Notes under the pieces: generated by a model | What the model saw: only the letters and a program-made list of their open reading frames with translations | Databases searched by the model: none | What the model was told of the DNA's origin: nothing | Part shown: one piece after another, positions 6,641 to 7,661 of the stretch | Layout of the letters: each line of letters begins with the position of its first letter | How positions within the stretch are numbered: the first letter of the stretch is position 1 | Program-made: the position numbers and the translations under genes | From: Saprospiraceae bacterium | GTDB lineage: Bacteria > Bacteroidota > Bacteroidia > Chitinophagales > Saprospiraceae | Assembly (NCBI GenBank): GCA_016787375.1 | Contig: JAEUUM010000307.1 | Span: forward strand, 1 to 7,661 | Direction: 5' to 3' | DNA: 7,661 bases

Positions 6641-6667
6641 GCCTCCCGTAAACTGATTAATGCATAT

Positions 6668-6692
6668 TAAGCTAATTTCTTAAACTAGCTTA
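6668..6692. promoter_or_regulatory. Inverted repeat just upstream of the pirin promoter (candidate operator)
   Basis: TAAGCTA (6668-6674) and TAGCTTA (6686-6692) are exact reverse complements separated by 11 bases. The right arm ends directly at the -33 box of the predicted pirin promoter. That position suits an activator or a dual regulator binding as a dimer. No T tract follows, so it is not a terminator. The cognate regulator is not in the window. Confidence 0.4.
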
Positions 6693-6723
6693 TTTGAAAT
6701 GATTGGAATACACGCCAATTTTG
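6693..6723 (+). promoter_or_regulatory. Bacteroidetes-type promoter for the pirin gene
   Basis: TTTG at 6693-6696 and CAATTTTG at 6716-6723 are separated by 19 bases. The second box matches TAnnTTTG except for its first base. The start of transcription would be near 6730, about 14 bases before the ATG at 6744. This favours 6744 over the upstream in-frame ATG at 6699, which would lie outside the transcript. Confidence 0.5.
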
Positions 6724-6743
6724 TTCTAATAAAATTAATAGTC

Positions 6744-6977
6744 ATGAACAGAAAAGAATTTATCAGAACCGGGCTATTCGGAACAGGATTATTCATGGCA
6801 CCCGGTGCTTTTGCAGGAGTTTTACTAAACGATATTGACGAATTGAAGCCATTGAATCCAATTCAGTTGGATGAAACACTTGGTTTTACCACATTCCAAA
6901 CACAAAATCTAAAATTATGGCAAACAAGGTATTGCACAAATCAGAAACCAGAGGTCATGCTAACCACGGTTGGTTAA
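6744..6977 (+). pseudogene. N-terminal signal-peptide part of a frameshifted exported pirin gene
   Basis: From the ATG at 6744 the frame encodes 77 residues. It begins with a Tat-like signal: MNRKEFIRTG carries R-K in place of the usual twin Arg, then a glycine-rich hydrophobic stretch, with possible cleavage after AFA at residue 24. The mature start NDIDELKPLNPI resembles the start of exported pirins I recall from Bacteroidetes. After residue 57 (codon 6912-6914) the frame turns into meaningless sequence and stops at 6975-6977. At the same place the pirin domain begins in the -1 frame. Adding one A to the run at 6911-6914, or a -1 slip there, joins both parts into one 297-residue protein reading NLKIMANKVLHK across the join. 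So I take this as the 5' half of one gene, broken by mutation or sequencing error or joined by frameshifting. The longer frame from 6699 adds only non-signal sequence. Confidence 0.65.
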
Positions 6978-7636
6978 ATAGCCATCACACATTTAGTTTC
7001 GCCAATTATTACAATCCCGAAAGAATGCATTTTGGCGTTCTTAGGGTTCTCAATGATGACTGGATTGCTCCGGGAACCGGATTTGGAACACATCCGCACG
7101 ATAATATGGAAATAATCTCCATCCCACTGGAGGGAGGGCTTGAGCACAAAGACAGCATGGGTAATTCTGCAGTCATAAGGAACGGTGATATACAGGTTAT
7201 GAGTGCAGGCACCGGAATTCAACATAGCGAATATAACCACAGCAAAGAGGCTCCGGGGCAGTTTTTACAAATCTGGTTATTCCCAAATAAAAGAAATGTG
7301 ACACCTCGTTATGACCAATTAACTCTTAATAAGGATGACCGAAATAATAAATTTCAGCAAATATTATCTCCAAATCCTGACGATGAAGGTGTTTGGATTC
7401 ATCAGGATGCTTGGTTCCATTTGGGGTCACTTGATAAAGGATTTGAACAAGACTATAAAATAAAGAGAAACGGAAACGGAGTATATGTTTTTGTAATTAA
7501 TGGTCAAATAGAAGTTGATGATCAATTATTATCAGATCGCGACGCGATGGGTGTCTGGGATGTGGAATCAATCAATATTAAAGTGAATAGCTCAGCTGAG
7601 GTGCTTTTGATGGATGTGCCGATGAGTTTGTCTTAA
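6917..7636 (+). CDS. Pirin family protein (two-cupin, metal-binding)
   Basis: The 239-residue frame from the ATG at 6917 contains a complete pirin domain. It opens with ETRGHANHGWLNSHHTFSF (10-28) and YYNPERMHFGVLRVLNDD (31-48), the N-terminal pirin signature. The expected metal ligands of the first cupin are present: His59 and His61 in THPHDN, and His103 and Glu105 in QHSEY. The second cupin (about 155-239) is more divergent, as usual. Pirins are iron-binding proteins; bacterial YhhW-type members can act as quercetin dioxygenases in vitro, but the natural substrate here is unknown. If translated from 6917 the product would be cytoplasmic. The overlap of 61 bases with the upstream signal-peptide frame, and the clean join one base away, suggest that the ancestral protein was exported. 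Translation from 6917 by reinitiation is possible, so the domain may still be made. Confidence 0.9.
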   Translation: MANKVLHKSETRGHANHGWLNSHHTFSFANYYNPERMHFGVLRVLNDDWIAPGTGFGTHPHDNMEIISIPLEGGLEHKDSMGNSAVIRNGDIQVMSAGTGIQHSEYNHSKEAPGQFLQIWLFPNKRNVTPRYDQLTLNKDDRNNKFQQILSPNPDDEGVWIHQDAWFHLGSLDKGFEQDYKIKRNGNGVYVFVINGQIEVDDQLLSDRDAMGVWDVESINIKVNSSAEVLLMDVPMSLS

Positions 7637-7661
7637 AAAGCCAAAATTCTGGTCATTCTTC

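Noticed and set aside
6699..6743. Upstream in-frame ATG as the start of the pirin N-terminal frame
   Set aside because: The 15 extra residues precede a clean Tat-like signal, and the predicted promoter would start transcription after this ATG.
6974..7240. 88-codon minus-strand frame over the pirin gene
   Set aside because: Antisense to the conserved pirin metal-binding region; its translation shows no known pattern.

Overview
The window looks like a piece of a low-GC Bacteroidota (Bacteroidetes) chromosome. The evidence is a PorV/PorQ-family outer-membrane protein of the type associated with the type IX secretion system, promoter-like sequences of the Bacteroidetes form (-33 TTTG, -7 TAnnTTTG), A-rich regions before start codons instead of clear Shine-Dalgarno sites, and signal peptides whose likely cleavage is Ala|Gln. 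I cannot place it below phylum with confidence. Almost everything encoded here appears to be exported, so it reads as an envelope and secretome neighbourhood rather than one obvious pathway.

Layout: (1) positions 1-362, minus strand, hold the N-terminal part of a PorV/PorQ-like beta-barrel protein cut by the window edge. (2) Positions 363-825 are a 463-base divergent intergenic region. It has a good minus-strand promoter for the porV-like gene, a strong minus-strand intrinsic terminator that overlaps that promoter, and several nested inverted repeats. No protein gene is convincing there. (3) Positions 826-2547, plus strand, encode a complete gamma-glutamyltransferase with a lipoprotein-like signal and all recognisable catalytic residues. 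(4) Positions 2670-3392, plus strand, encode a secreted LolA-like fold protein, followed by a clear terminator. (5) Positions 3484-6582, plus strand, encode a secreted 1032-residue Asp-box (BNR/sortilin-like) beta-propeller protein with an Ig-like and helical C-terminus, followed by another clear terminator. (6) Positions 6744-7636, plus strand, hold a pirin gene split by an apparent -1 frameshift. A short ORF carries a Tat-like signal peptide, and an overlapping ORF in another frame carries the full two-cupin pirin domain. The last 25 bases hold nothing recognisable.

The four plus-strand units are probably at least three transcripts: ggt with or without the LolA-like gene, the propeller gene, and the pirin gene. 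Shared biology is limited to periplasmic or surface location: peptide and glutathione turnover by GGT, a lipid- or lipoprotein-binding fold, a large propeller of unknown ligand, and an exported (or formerly exported) pirin. I found no CRISPR array, tRNA, rRNA, insertion sequence or defence system. The points that most deserve a check are the frameshifted pirin gene, whose two halves join cleanly if one A is restored in a short A run, and the unexplained structured intergenic region with an orphan terminator.
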